Source: an uncultured Eubacteriales bacterium (GTDB taxonomy: Bacteria; Bacillota_A; Clostridia; Oscillospirales; Oscillospiraceae). Taken from it: a stretch of DNA of 9,607 bases. The notes under the pieces were generated by a model, which saw only the letters and a list, made by a program, of their open reading frames with translations, made no database searches and had not been told where the DNA came from. A program made the position numbers and the translations under genes. Positions 1 to 6,093 of this stretch are shown here, piece by piece (position 1 is the first letter of the stretch; every line of letters starts with the position of its first letter). The stretch lies in the NCBI GenBank assembly GCA_949739085.1, contig CATIYU010000028.1, positions 1-9,607 of the forward strand. Reading direction: 5' to 3'.

Positions 1-28
1 CGCTTTTAACCAGTATACCATATTTTTC

Positions 29-33
29 GGGAG
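29..33 (+). promoter_or_regulatory. Ribosome binding site of the carboxypeptidase gene
   Basis: GGGAG lies 6 bases before the ATG at 40 and supports that start. The 28 bases further upstream are AT-rich (a TATACC and a CATATT could each be part of a -10 element), but a -35 would lie too close to or beyond the window edge to judge, so no promoter is called. Confidence 0.6.
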
Positions 34-39
34 AATGAT

Positions 40-1419
40 ATGAAAACTCGCCGCTTTTTTTCTCTTTTTTTCTGCGTCCTTCTGCTCCTGGGTCTCGCCG
101 CCCCGGCCCGCGCCGCCGGGGGCGACACTGGCGACTGGGAGGTGGCCGCCGGAGCCGCCCTGCTCATCGACCCGGACACGGAGGAGGTGCTCTACGCCCG
201 CAACATCCACGAGCGCCGCTACCCCGCCAGCCTCACCAAGATCATGACCTGCCTGCTGGTGCTGGAGGCCCTCGACGAGGGGACCGTGACCCCGGATACC
301 GTACTCACCGCCTCGGAGCTGGCCGTGGGCCTCATCCCGCCGGACGGCAGCAATGCCGGTATTAAGCCCGGAGAGGAGATGACGGTGGAGAACCTGCTCT
401 ACTGTATTATGCTCTCCTCCGCAAACGAGGGATGCAACATCCTGGCCGAAGGGGTAGCCGGGTCCATTGACAGCTTCGTGGAGAAGATGAACAGCAAGGC
501 CGCCGCCCTGGGCTGCGAGAATACCCACTTTGCCAACACCAACGGCCTGCCCGACGAGGAACACTACACCTCCGCCTGGGATTTGTACCTCATCACCCGG
601 GAGGCCCGGACCCATCCAGAGTTCATGCCCCTGGTGAATACCATCTACTACGAGGTCCCGGCCACCAATATGGCGGAAGCGCGCCAGCTGCGCACCACCA
701 ACTACCTGATCTCCAATTGGTACACCGCGGGCTATATCTACAAGGGGGCCGAGGGCATTAAGACCGGCTTCACCAACGCCTCTGGATACTGCCTGGTGGC
801 CTCCGCCACCCGCAGCGGACGGAGTCTCCTCAGTGTGGTCATGGGCGCGGAGCGTATTACCCTGGATGACGGCACTATCCTCACACAGAGCTTTTCCGAG
901 ACGGTGAAGCTCTATGACTGGGGATTTGAAAACTTCTCCCGCCAGATTATCCTGGGGGCCGGGGAGCTGGTGGGCGAGGTGCCCGTGACCCTCTCCCAGG
1001 AGCAGGACTTTGTAAAGGTACACCCCGCCCAGGAGATTGAGCGGCTGTTCCCCAAGGATATGGACCCCGCCAAGGACATTGAGCGCACCATCGTTCTGGA
1101 CGCGGAGAGCGTGGAGGCCCCGGTGGAGAAGGGGCAGGTGCTGGGGCAAATCACCCTCAGCCTGGACGGCAACGTCTACGCCACCGTGGACCTGCTGGCG
1201 GACGAGAGTGTGGAGGCATCCCGGCTCTTGGTGCTCCAGCGGGATATCCTGGAGTTCCTCCACCGGCCTATCCTCTGGATTGCGGGGGGCGGCGCTGTTG
1301 GCGCGGCGCTGCTGCTGCTGATCCTGCGGGCGGTGCTCAAATCCCGCCGCCGGAGGTACGGACGCACCTCCAGCTCCCCCCGGCGCAATGCCTCCGGTTA
1401 CCGGGGACGCCGCAGATAA
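40..1419 (+). CDS. D-alanyl-D-alanine carboxypeptidase (PBP5/DacF-type, serine peptidase family S11)
   Basis: This 459-residue low-molecular-weight penicillin-binding protein should remove the terminal D-Ala from peptidoglycan pentapeptides outside the cell membrane, limiting cross-linking. All three active-site motifs are visible: SxxK as S64-L-T-K67 (nucleophile and general base), SxN as S127-A-N129, and KTG at 241-243 in GIKTGFT. Residues 1-25 form a signal peptide (basic start, hydrophobic core, ARA-A cleavage site). The catalytic domain covers roughly 35-295, and the beta-rich PBP5 C-terminal domain roughly 300-395. A hydrophobic segment at about 410-433 is followed by a very basic tail (435-459, many Arg), so the protein looks anchored by a true transmembrane helix with a cytoplasmic tail rather than the amphipathic helix of E. 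coli PBP5. The ATG at 40 is the only sensible start. The family includes vegetative DacA and sporulation DacB/DacF; the sequence alone does not separate them. Nothing links it to the downstream genes. Confidence 0.93.
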   Translation: MKTRRFFSLFFCVLLLLGLAAPARAAGGDTGDWEVAAGAALLIDPDTEEVLYARNIHERRYPASLTKIMTCLLVLEALDEGTVTPDTVLTASELAVGLIPPDGSNAGIKPGEEMTVENLLYCIMLSSANEGCNILAEGVAGSIDSFVEKMNSKAAALGCENTHFANTNGLPDEEHYTSAWDLYLITREARTHPEFMPLVNTIYYEVPATNMAEARQLRTTNYLISNWYTAGYIYKGAEGIKTGFTNASGYCLVASATRSGRSLLSVVMGAERITLDDGTILTQSFSETVKLYDWGFENFSRQIILGAGELVGEVPVTLSQEQDFVKVHPAQEIERLFPKDMDPAKDIERTIVLDAESVEAPVEKGQVLGQITLSLDGNVYATVDLLADESVEASRLLVLQRDILEFLHRPILWIAGGGAVGAALLLLILRAVLKSRRRRYGRTSSSPRRNASGYRGRRR

Positions 1420-1429
1420 CCCAATCCGC

Positions 1430-1452
1430 AAAAAAACGCCCGGTCTGGGGCG
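1430..1452 (-). terminator. Possible minus-strand intrinsic terminator
   Basis: Read on the minus strand, CGCCC (1448-1452) pairs with GGGCG (1437-1441) across a 6-base loop and is followed at once by seven T (the A-run at 1430-1436). The stem is only 5 bp, but the geometry is that of a Rho-independent terminator. It would stop transcripts coming leftwards from the DUF975 gene, about 570 bases away, before they run antisense into the carboxypeptidase gene. On the plus strand the A-run is on the wrong side, so it would not serve as terminator for the carboxypeptidase gene. Confidence 0.4.
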
Positions 1453-1763
1453 GTTCATCCGCTATGCCAACAGGAGGCGGAGGGAGGCCGGGGAGTGCCG
1501 GCGGCGCGTGGAGCGTATCAGACGGCGCAAACCGTTCTGGGGCCGAACCTTCGCCAACGGCCAGAATCCAGTTATAGAGAGAGTATACGCCTATTTGGCA
1601 TTCCCACAACATAACAACTTTCCAGTCATCTGTTTCAAATTGAGCAATGCAATCCTGGTCTCGCTGTTGTGTTCGCTGAACTTTCGGCCCCCAGTATGCC
1701 CTGTTTGACTACTGGCGTGCGCATACCGGCTCCCACAATCTAATGATTTTAAAATAATCTGAT

Positions 1764-1824
1764 ATGCCCCCATAGAGTAGACAAGCAGAGAACAGGGATT
1801 CTGCGAACTACGCTATGGGAGCAT
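1764..1824. repeat. Imperfect 17-base inverted repeat (hairpin)
   Basis: The left arm (1764-1780, starting ATGCCCCCATAG) is matched by the reverse complement of the right arm (1808-1824, CTACGCTATGGGAGCAT) at 15 of 17 positions. A second nested pair, GCAGA (1785-1789) with TCTGC (1800-1804), lies inside, so a transcript could fold into a long two-part hairpin with a 10-base apical loop. There is no T-run after either arm, so it does not look like a terminator. It sits in the lowest-GC part of the spacer. It could be an element end, a recombination site, or part of a structured RNA; I cannot tell which. Confidence 0.55.
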
Positions 1825-1853
1825 TCGTATCTGGCGATAAGTAATCCAGTTGA

Positions 1854-2015
1854 AGCAAAAGTGAAGCTAAGCACAGCAAGGGGAGGATCTTGGGGGAACC
1901 GGCAGTCTTAAATAAGTCTGTGGAGGGATATTGGGACAAATCTGCACGACAGTTGGCGTCAGCCGGTCAGCTTATTACAAGTGGAAAACGGAATAAAGCG
2001 GCCAAAGAAGTCTAA
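1854..2015 (+). other. Short open frame, possible gene relic
   Basis: An open frame of 53 codons runs from just after an in-frame TGA (1851-1853) to a TAA at 2013-2015. Its second half reads like a normal soluble protein end (GEPAVLNKSVEGYWDKSARQ, ending KRNKAAKEV), with codons (AAA, TTA, AGT, AAT) unlike those of the surrounding genes. No ATG is in frame. A TTG at 1890 has GGGGAGG only 3 bases upstream, which is too close to be a good site. The likeliest reading is the 3' end of a decayed, lower-GC gene; chance is the alternative. I do not recognise the family. Confidence 0.2.
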
Positions 2016-2020
2016 TTCTC

Positions 2021-2776
2021 TCAGAACTCCCAAGGGGGATTGGATGGCGGCGTTGCATCGCCGCCGTAGGGGGCGCGGCCCAGCCGGTACTGGGCGTCCT
2101 CAAAGTAGGCCAGATTGCTGACGGTCCTATAGGGGAGCAGCCACAGGTCCAAAAGGCCCAGCGTAAAGACGGAGAGCAGCTCCCAGCCCAGGAAGCTGAG
2201 GTCCAACAGGAAGAGCTCGCCCTTCACACCCTGGGTCTGCTGGCAGCTGAGCTGGATGGCGTCCCCGACGGAGAGGGACGGGTCGGTGAGAAGGTTGAAA
2301 TAGGCGAACCGGTAGCGGTAGGCGGCGACAACGCCGGGGAAGAAAAAGAGCAGGCTCCAGAGAAACACCTTAATCTGCATCAGGATGTAGCACCAGATCA
2401 GCTTTCCGGCCACGCTCAGGCCCTCCAGCAGGGTGGAGCAGGGCATCGCCAGCCCCTGGCGGATGCCCATGCAGTAGACGGAGTAGCCGGCGCTGAGGAC
2501 AACAGCGAATAGGGAGACCAGAACAGAGAAGAAGGTGCCAGCAGAGGTGATATTGGCGGTCTGCATCAGGGCGTAGTAGTTGCCTGTCATGATGCTGTCA
2601 TAGATCACATCCGCCGGGATGAGGGGCGGCACAAAGGAGCCAGTCCGCACCAGATTCACCATCCGGTCCAGCACAAAGCTGATTGCCAGGACAATGGCGG
2701 TGACCAGGATCGGGGAAGCCTGGGCCCGGCGGACAATCTGTTTTGCCTCCTCTTTGATTGCAGCGCGGTTTCTCAT
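2021..2776 (-). CDS. DUF975 family integral membrane protein
   Basis: A 251-residue polytopic membrane protein of unknown function. It matches the DUF975 family as I know it from Firmicutes: a short basic, charged N-terminus (residues 1-18), hydrophobic segments at about 22-43, 80-104, 122-151 and 186-215, the hallmark FFPGVVAAYRYR at 145-156 followed by a loop with a DPSLSVGDAI-type segment, and the second hallmark KGELFLLDLSFLGWELLS at 185-202 followed by LLPYRTVSNLAYFED. The C-terminal tail (about 232-251) is Pro/Gly-rich and probably cytoplasmic. The ATG at 2776 is preceded on the minus strand by GGGAGGA with a 7-base gap, and further up by a good promoter. It is transcribed alone, divergently from the rnf operon. 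No catalytic residues are apparent; roles in membrane stress or transport have not been established for this family, so none is assigned. Confidence 0.85.
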   Translation of the reverse strand: MRNRAAIKEEAKQIVRRAQASPILVTAIVLAISFVLDRMVNLVRTGSFVPPLIPADVIYDSIMTGNYYALMQTANITSAGTFFSVLVSLFAVVLSAGYSVYCMGIRQGLAMPCSTLLEGLSVAGKLIWCYILMQIKVFLWSLLFFFPGVVAAYRYRFAYFNLLTDPSLSVGDAIQLSCQQTQGVKGELFLLDLSFLGWELLSVFTLGLLDLWLLPYRTVSNLAYFEDAQYRLGRAPYGGDATPPSNPPWEF

Positions 2777-2783
2777 AATTTTG

Positions 2784-2790
2784 TCCTCCC
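2784..2790 (-). promoter_or_regulatory. Ribosome binding site of the DUF975 gene
   Basis: On the minus strand GGGAGGA lies 7 bases before the ATG whose first base is 2776. It fixes the start. Confidence 0.8.
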
Positions 2791-2829
2791 AAAAGAAAAA
2801 TAGGGCCGTTCTGGAAAAGAATTATCCCT

Positions 2830-2858
2830 ATCATAGCACGGAACAACGGAAAATGCAA
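2830..2858 (-). promoter_or_regulatory. Sigma-A-type promoter of the DUF975 gene
   Basis: On the minus strand TTGCAT (2858-2853) is followed after exactly 17 bases by TATGAT (2835-2830). Both hexamers are close to consensus. Transcription would begin near 2823, giving a leader of about 47 bases before the ATG. Confidence 0.65.
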
Positions 2859-2875
2859 GCCAGGGAAAACCAGGT

Positions 2876-2888
2876 TCCCGTTACGGGA
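2876..2888. promoter_or_regulatory. 13-base palindrome between the divergent promoters, possible operator
   Basis: TCCCGTTACGGGA is a perfect 6-bp inverted repeat around a single central T. It lies just upstream of the minus-strand -35 element and about 70 bases upstream of the -35 of the rnf promoter, where a regulator acting on one or both promoters could bind. It does not match the Rex or Fur boxes I know. Short palindromes also arise by chance, so this is only a candidate. Confidence 0.25.
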
Positions 2889-2955
2889 TTTCCGGCCTTA
2901 GGCAGAATTATCCTGAAAATATGGCAAAAAAGGTCATGCAATCTAGAAAATATTC

Positions 2956-2984
2956 TGGACAGCGGCGGAATATGAGAGTATGAT
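2956..2984 (+). promoter_or_regulatory. Sigma-A-type promoter of the rnf operon
   Basis: TGGACA (2956-2961) is followed by a 17-base spacer and TATGAT (2979-2984). One mismatch from consensus in each hexamer and ideal spacing make this a strong candidate. Transcription would begin near 2991, leaving a leader of about 54 bases that contains the hairpin at 3001-3017. Confidence 0.7.
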
Positions 2985-3000
2985 AGAGGTTAAGACTGCC

Positions 3001-3017
3001 CGGGCGGGGACCGCCCG
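3001..3017 (+). other. GC-rich hairpin in the rnf leader
   Basis: CGGGCGG (3001-3007) pairs perfectly with CCGCCCG (3011-3017) across a GGA loop. It would lie near the 5' end of the rnf transcript, just upstream of the rnfC ribosome binding site (3033-3038). No T-run follows, so it is not an intrinsic terminator. A role in protecting the message from decay is possible; that is inference. Confidence 0.5.
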
Positions 3018-3044
3018 CGCGCGAAAACAAACGAGGTGAATTCC

Positions 3045-4397
3045 ATGGCGCAAGCCTTTTTCGGCGGCATCCATCCCAATGGCAACAAATCCGCCACCAA
3101 TAAAAAAAACGTTGAGTCCCTGCCGCCGCCCGCCCATGTGGTCATCCCCATGTCACTGCATATTGGCGCGCCATGCAGTCCCTGCGTGGCCCTGGGGGAG
3201 CGGGTGACGGTGGGGCAGGCGGTGGGCCGGGCTCAGGCGGCGGTCTCTGTGCCTGTCCACGCCAGCGTATCCGGCAAGGTGACGGCGATCGAGCCCCGCG
3301 TCCACTTCAACGGTACCCAGGTACTCAGCGTGGTCATTGAAAATGACTTTCAGGACACCCCCTGTCCGGGCCGGACGCCCCCTCAGGCCCCGGAGAGCCT
3401 CACCGCAGAACAGGTCATTGCTCTGGTGCGGGACGCGGGACTGGCGGGCATGGGCGGGGCCACGTTCCCCACCCATGTGAAGATCGCCTCGGGCCTGGGC
3501 AAGGTGGACACTGTGATCGTGGACGCCTGCGAGTGCGAGCCCTACGTCACCAGCGACCACCGCCTCCTGCTGGAGTACCCGGACGAGGTGCTGGGCGGCG
3601 TGAAAATCCTGGCCCGGCTCTTCGGCGTGGACCAGGTCCATATCGCCCTGGAGTCCAACAAGGCCAACGCCGCGCAGCTCCTCCGGCAGAAAATTCAGGA
3701 GGAGCGGGCCCCGGCGGTGGTGGATGTGCTCCACACCCGCTATCCCCAGGGGGCGGAAAAGCAGCTCTGCCAGTCCATCACCGGGCGGCAGGCGCCAGCG
3801 GGGGCCCTTCCCGCCGCCATCGGCTGCGCGGTTTTCAACGCGGCCACCACCCGGGCCATCTACCAGGCGGTTTGCCAGGGGCTGGCTCTGACCCACCGGA
3901 TTGTCACCGTGTCCGGGTCCGGGGTAAAGGAGCCCAAAAATCTGCTCTGCCCGATCGGGGCCCCCATCCGGGACCTGCTGGACGCCTGCGGCGGCGTGGA
4001 CCCCAAGACCTTTAAAATCATCATGGGCGGACCTATGATGGGCCACGCCCAGTACGATATGGAGGCCCCAACCGGCAAGGGTACCAACGCTATTCTGGCC
4101 TTCTGCCGGGACGAGGAGCGGAGCGTGGACCGCCCAGCCTGCATCCGCTGCGGCAGGTGCGTCCGGGTGTGCCCTATGCGGCTCCAGCCCGTCTTTATGT
4201 ATCAGTACGAGCGGGCGGGGCTGCTGGAACAGCTGGAGCGGGCCAACGTGCTGGACTGCATTGAGTGTGGCGCATGCACCTACGTCTGTCCCGGGCGGCT
4301 GCATCTGGTGCAGGCATTCCGGGCGGGCAAGGATAAAATCAACCGGGCCAAATCCGCCCCCCGGGGTCCCGCTGGAGACGCAAAGAAGGAGGCTTGA
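3045..4397 (+). CDS. rnfC: Electron transport complex subunit RnfC (NADH/NAD+-binding)
   Basis: RnfC is the peripheral subunit of the Rnf ferredoxin:NAD+ oxidoreductase that holds FMN and two [4Fe-4S] clusters and reduces NAD+ on the cytoplasmic side. The 450-residue protein shows the N-terminal barrel-sandwich region (about 28-100), the Complex I 51-kDa-like nucleotide/FMN domain with the glycine-rich GLAGMGGATFPTHVK at 132-146 and DACECEPYVTSDHR at 160-173, a SLBB-like segment (about 285-325) ending at IMGGPMMG (326-333), and two ferredoxin motifs: C366-x2-C369-x2-C372-x3-C376-P and C405-x2-C408-x2-C411-x3-C415-P. The start is set at ATG 3045, where GAGGTG (3033-3038) sits 6 bases upstream; an in-frame GTG at 3036 is part of that site and is rejected. 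The length is typical of the short clostridial form, without the long alanine-rich tail of enterobacterial RnfC. First gene of the operon; its TGA lies 2 bases before rnfD. Confidence 0.97.
   Translation: MAQAFFGGIHPNGNKSATNKKNVESLPPPAHVVIPMSLHIGAPCSPCVALGERVTVGQAVGRAQAAVSVPVHASVSGKVTAIEPRVHFNGTQVLSVVIENDFQDTPCPGRTPPQAPESLTAEQVIALVRDAGLAGMGGATFPTHVKIASGLGKVDTVIVDACECEPYVTSDHRLLLEYPDEVLGGVKILARLFGVDQVHIALESNKANAAQLLRQKIQEERAPAVVDVLHTRYPQGAEKQLCQSITGRQAPAGALPAAIGCAVFNAATTRAIYQAVCQGLALTHRIVTVSGSGVKEPKNLLCPIGAPIRDLLDACGGVDPKTFKIIMGGPMMGHAQYDMEAPTGKGTNAILAFCRDEERSVDRPACIRCGRCVRVCPMRLQPVFMYQYERAGLLEQLERANVLDCIECGACTYVCPGRLHLVQAFRAGKDKINRAKSAPRGPAGDAKKEA
4386..4392 (+). promoter_or_regulatory. Ribosome binding site of rnfD
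   Basis: AAGGAGG inside the end of rnfC, 7 bases before ATG 4400. It favours that ATG over the in-frame TTG at 4394, which would lie 1 base from the site. Confidence 0.8.
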
Positions 4398-4399
4398 GA

Positions 4400-5467
4400 A
4401 TGGATTACAGAGAGTTGAACCTGATTGGCTCCTCCTCCCCCCACATCCGCACCCGGGACGGCACGTCCCAGATCATGGGAGAGGTCCTGATCGCCCTGCT
4501 GCCGGCCCTGGGGTTCGCGGTCTTTAATTTCGGCTGGCGGGCCCTGGCCAACGTGCTGGTGTCTGTGCTGGGCTGTCTGGCCTTCGAGTGGCTGTACCGG
4601 ACGGCGATGAAAAAGGACCGGACCGTGGGGGACCTGAGCGCCGCCGTCACCGGCGTGCTGATCGCCTTTGTCTGCCCGGTGACCATCCCGTGGCGGATTC
4701 TGCTGGTGGGGGATTTCTTCGCCATCGTGGTGGTCAAGCAGCTCTTCGGCGGCCTGGGAAAGAACTTCCTCAACCCCGCTCTGGCCGCCCGGGCGTTTAT
4801 GCTCTCCTGGGCCGCGGAGATGACAAATTGGGTGGCCCCCGGAACCCGGCTGCCCGTCTTCCCCGTCTCGGAGGGGACCGCCGTGCCCGGCTTTCTCGCG
4901 CCGCTGTTCGGCTCTGTGGACGCGGTGACCAGCCCTACACCCATGGCGTTTCTCCACCAGGGGGATCTGGCGGGCTTGCAGGAGGCGTACAGCCTGCCGG
5001 AGCTGCTGGTGGGCCTCACCGGCGGCTGCATTGGGGAGGTCAGCGCCCTGATGCTCCTCATCGGCGGGGCGTTCCTCCTGCTCCGGAAGATTATCTCCTG
5101 GTGCATCCCCGTCAGTTTCGTTGGCACCGTTGCCCTGCTGACGTTCCTCTTTCCACGGGGCAGCGGCCCGGTCCCGTGGATGCTCTATAACCTTCTCGGC
5201 GGCGGACTGCTGCTGGGGGCCCTCTTCATGGCCACCGACTACGTTACCTCCCCCATCACGCGGAAGGGGCAGGTGCTCTACGGTGTGGGCTGCGGGCTCC
5301 TGACGGTCTTTATCCGCTATTTCGGATCCTACAACGAGGGAGTTTGCTACGCCATCCTGATGATGAACCTGACGGTGTGGCTTATTGACAAAAATATCCA
5401 TTCCCGCCGCTTCGGCGCGTCCAGAACCCGGAAGGCCGCCGTAAGGAAGGAGGTCCAGCGGAAATGA
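4400..5467 (+). CDS. rnfD: Electron transport complex subunit RnfD (membrane flavoprotein)
   Basis: RnfD is a polytopic membrane subunit, homologous to NqrB, that in characterised complexes carries covalently bound FMN and helps form the ion path. The 355-residue protein has the family N-terminus with SPHIRTRDGTSQIMG (13-27), many hydrophobic segments (about 28-43, 49-66, 80-94, 98-115, 202-228, 232-251, 261-280, 293-306, 315-330), the conserved GGLGKNFLNPALAARAF (117-133) and FMATDYVTSP (276-285). The odd point is the flavin-attachment site: where the family has S/T-G/S-A-T-P, this protein reads DAVTSPTPM at 174-182, so the acceptor threonine (T180) remains but the preceding alanine is proline (CCT at 4934-4936, one base from GCT). 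The basic C-terminus (334-355) is cytoplasmic by the positive-inside rule. It overlaps rnfG by the four bases ATGA. Confidence 0.95.
   Translation: MDYRELNLIGSSSPHIRTRDGTSQIMGEVLIALLPALGFAVFNFGWRALANVLVSVLGCLAFEWLYRTAMKKDRTVGDLSAAVTGVLIAFVCPVTIPWRILLVGDFFAIVVVKQLFGGLGKNFLNPALAARAFMLSWAAEMTNWVAPGTRLPVFPVSEGTAVPGFLAPLFGSVDAVTSPTPMAFLHQGDLAGLQEAYSLPELLVGLTGGCIGEVSALMLLIGGAFLLLRKIISWCIPVSFVGTVALLTFLFPRGSGPVPWMLYNLLGGGLLLGALFMATDYVTSPITRKGQVLYGVGCGLLTVFIRYFGSYNEGVCYAILMMNLTVWLIDKNIHSRRFGASRTRKAAVRKEVQRK
5447..5454 (+). promoter_or_regulatory. Ribosome binding site of rnfG
   Basis: AAGGAGGT, a full anti-Shine-Dalgarno match, lies 9 bases before the ATG at 5464, which overlaps the rnfD stop. Translation of the two genes is probably coupled. 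Confidence 0.85.
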
Positions 5468-6078
5468 GCGAGGAGAAAAGTGTCCAAAAGCCGGTCCGCT
5501 GGAATCCCCCCTTTGCCGTCCAACTGGCGGGGAAGCTGCTGGGCATCTGCGCGGCGGCGGCGCTGCTGTTGGGGACCGTCAACCTGATTACCGCCCCCCG
5601 CGTCAGCGCCATGCAGCAGGCCAGACGGGAGGCCGCCATGGGGCGGGTCCTCCCGGCGGACGAGTATATCCCCGTGGAGGGGGAGCTGCCGGAACACATC
5701 TCCGCTTGGTATACGGCGCGCAGCGGCGGGACCGGGGTGGGATGGGTGGTGGAAGCCGCCGTATCCGGCTCCCAGGGGCCCATCACGATGATGGTGGGCG
5801 TGACCACTGAGGGGACGGTCTCCGGCGTCTCCGTGGTGGAGCACCGGGAGACCCCTAATCTGGGTACCAAGGTGGCGGACAGCCAGACCGTTCTGGACCG
5901 CTTCATTGGCATGAGCCGTGAGGCGGGCGAAATCACCGTCAACAGCGGGCCCAACCGGGTGGACGGCGTCTCCGGGGCCACAGTGACATCCCAGGCGGTG
6001 GCCAGCGGGGTCAACGCCGCCCTGGAGGCGGTCGCGTGGAAACTGCTGGAAGCGAATTTCCAGCCGGACGCCGGTTAA
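5464..6078 (+). CDS. rnfG: Electron transport complex subunit RnfG (covalent-FMN subunit)
   Basis: RnfG carries FMN bound covalently through a threonine, attached by the flavin transferase ApbE, and passes electrons on the outer face of the membrane between the RnfA/E site and RnfD. The 204-residue protein has a short basic cytoplasmic N-terminus, one transmembrane helix at about 21-44, and an extracytoplasmic FMN-binding domain. That domain shows GTVSGVSVVEHRETPNLG (117-134) and the flavinylation motif D167-G-V-S-G-A-T-V-T-S ending at 176, which matches the family consensus exactly, including the GAT threonine (T173). The ATG start is fixed by AAGGAGGT upstream and overlaps the rnfD stop; 15 bases separate its TAA from rnfE. 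No ApbE gene lies in the window, so the flavin transferase must be encoded elsewhere. Confidence 0.95.
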   Translation: MSEEKSVQKPVRWNPPFAVQLAGKLLGICAAAALLLGTVNLITAPRVSAMQQARREAAMGRVLPADEYIPVEGELPEHISAWYTARSGGTGVGWVVEAAVSGSQGPITMMVGVTTEGTVSGVSVVEHRETPNLGTKVADSQTVLDRFIGMSREAGEITVNSGPNRVDGVSGATVTSQAVASGVNAALEAVAWKLLEANFQPDAG

Positions 6079-6093
6079 GGGAGGAAAGGTTTC

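Larger units (their letters stand above)
1420..2020. other. 600-base low-GC spacer without a convincing gene
   Basis: No frame here has a start, ribosome binding site and recognisable protein together. The first part (to about 1560) is still GC-rich like the neighbours. From about 1560 to 2015 the composition drops: by hand count 21 of 60 bases (35%) are G or C in 1741-1800, against clearly more than 60% in the flanking genes. Frames of about 60 to 106 codons exist on both strands but encode nothing I recognise and have atypical composition. The stretch contains the inverted repeat at 1764-1824 and the short frame at 1854-2015, listed separately. It may be the remains of a lost mobile element or gene, or an unrecognised structured RNA; no known RNA family was recognised. 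Confidence 0.5.

Noticed and set aside
1388..1708. 106-codon plus-strand frame overlapping the carboxypeptidase end
   Set aside because: No ribosome binding site, Arg-rich first half from GC-rich DNA, then a sharp composition change within the frame; nothing recognisable.
1591..1773. 60-codon minus-strand frame in the low-GC spacer
   Set aside because: It starts with ATG but has no clear ribosome binding site and no recognised family; kept only as part of the spacer description.
3036..3044. Earlier GTG start for rnfC at 3036
   Set aside because: The GTG is part of the GAGGTG ribosome binding site for the ATG at 3045, and RnfC proteins begin near the FFGGIHP segment that follows that ATG.
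3153..4304. 383-codon open frame on the minus strand, opposite rnfC
   Set aside because: It lies wholly opposite a certain rnfC gene. Its protein is rich in Gly, His, Pro and Arg, as expected from the complement of GC-biased codons, with no recognisable domain.
4280..5401. 373-codon open frame on the minus strand, opposite rnfD
   Set aside because: Antisense shadow of rnfD: low-complexity Gln/Gly/His/Arg-rich product, no ribosome binding site noted, and the same GC-bias explanation.
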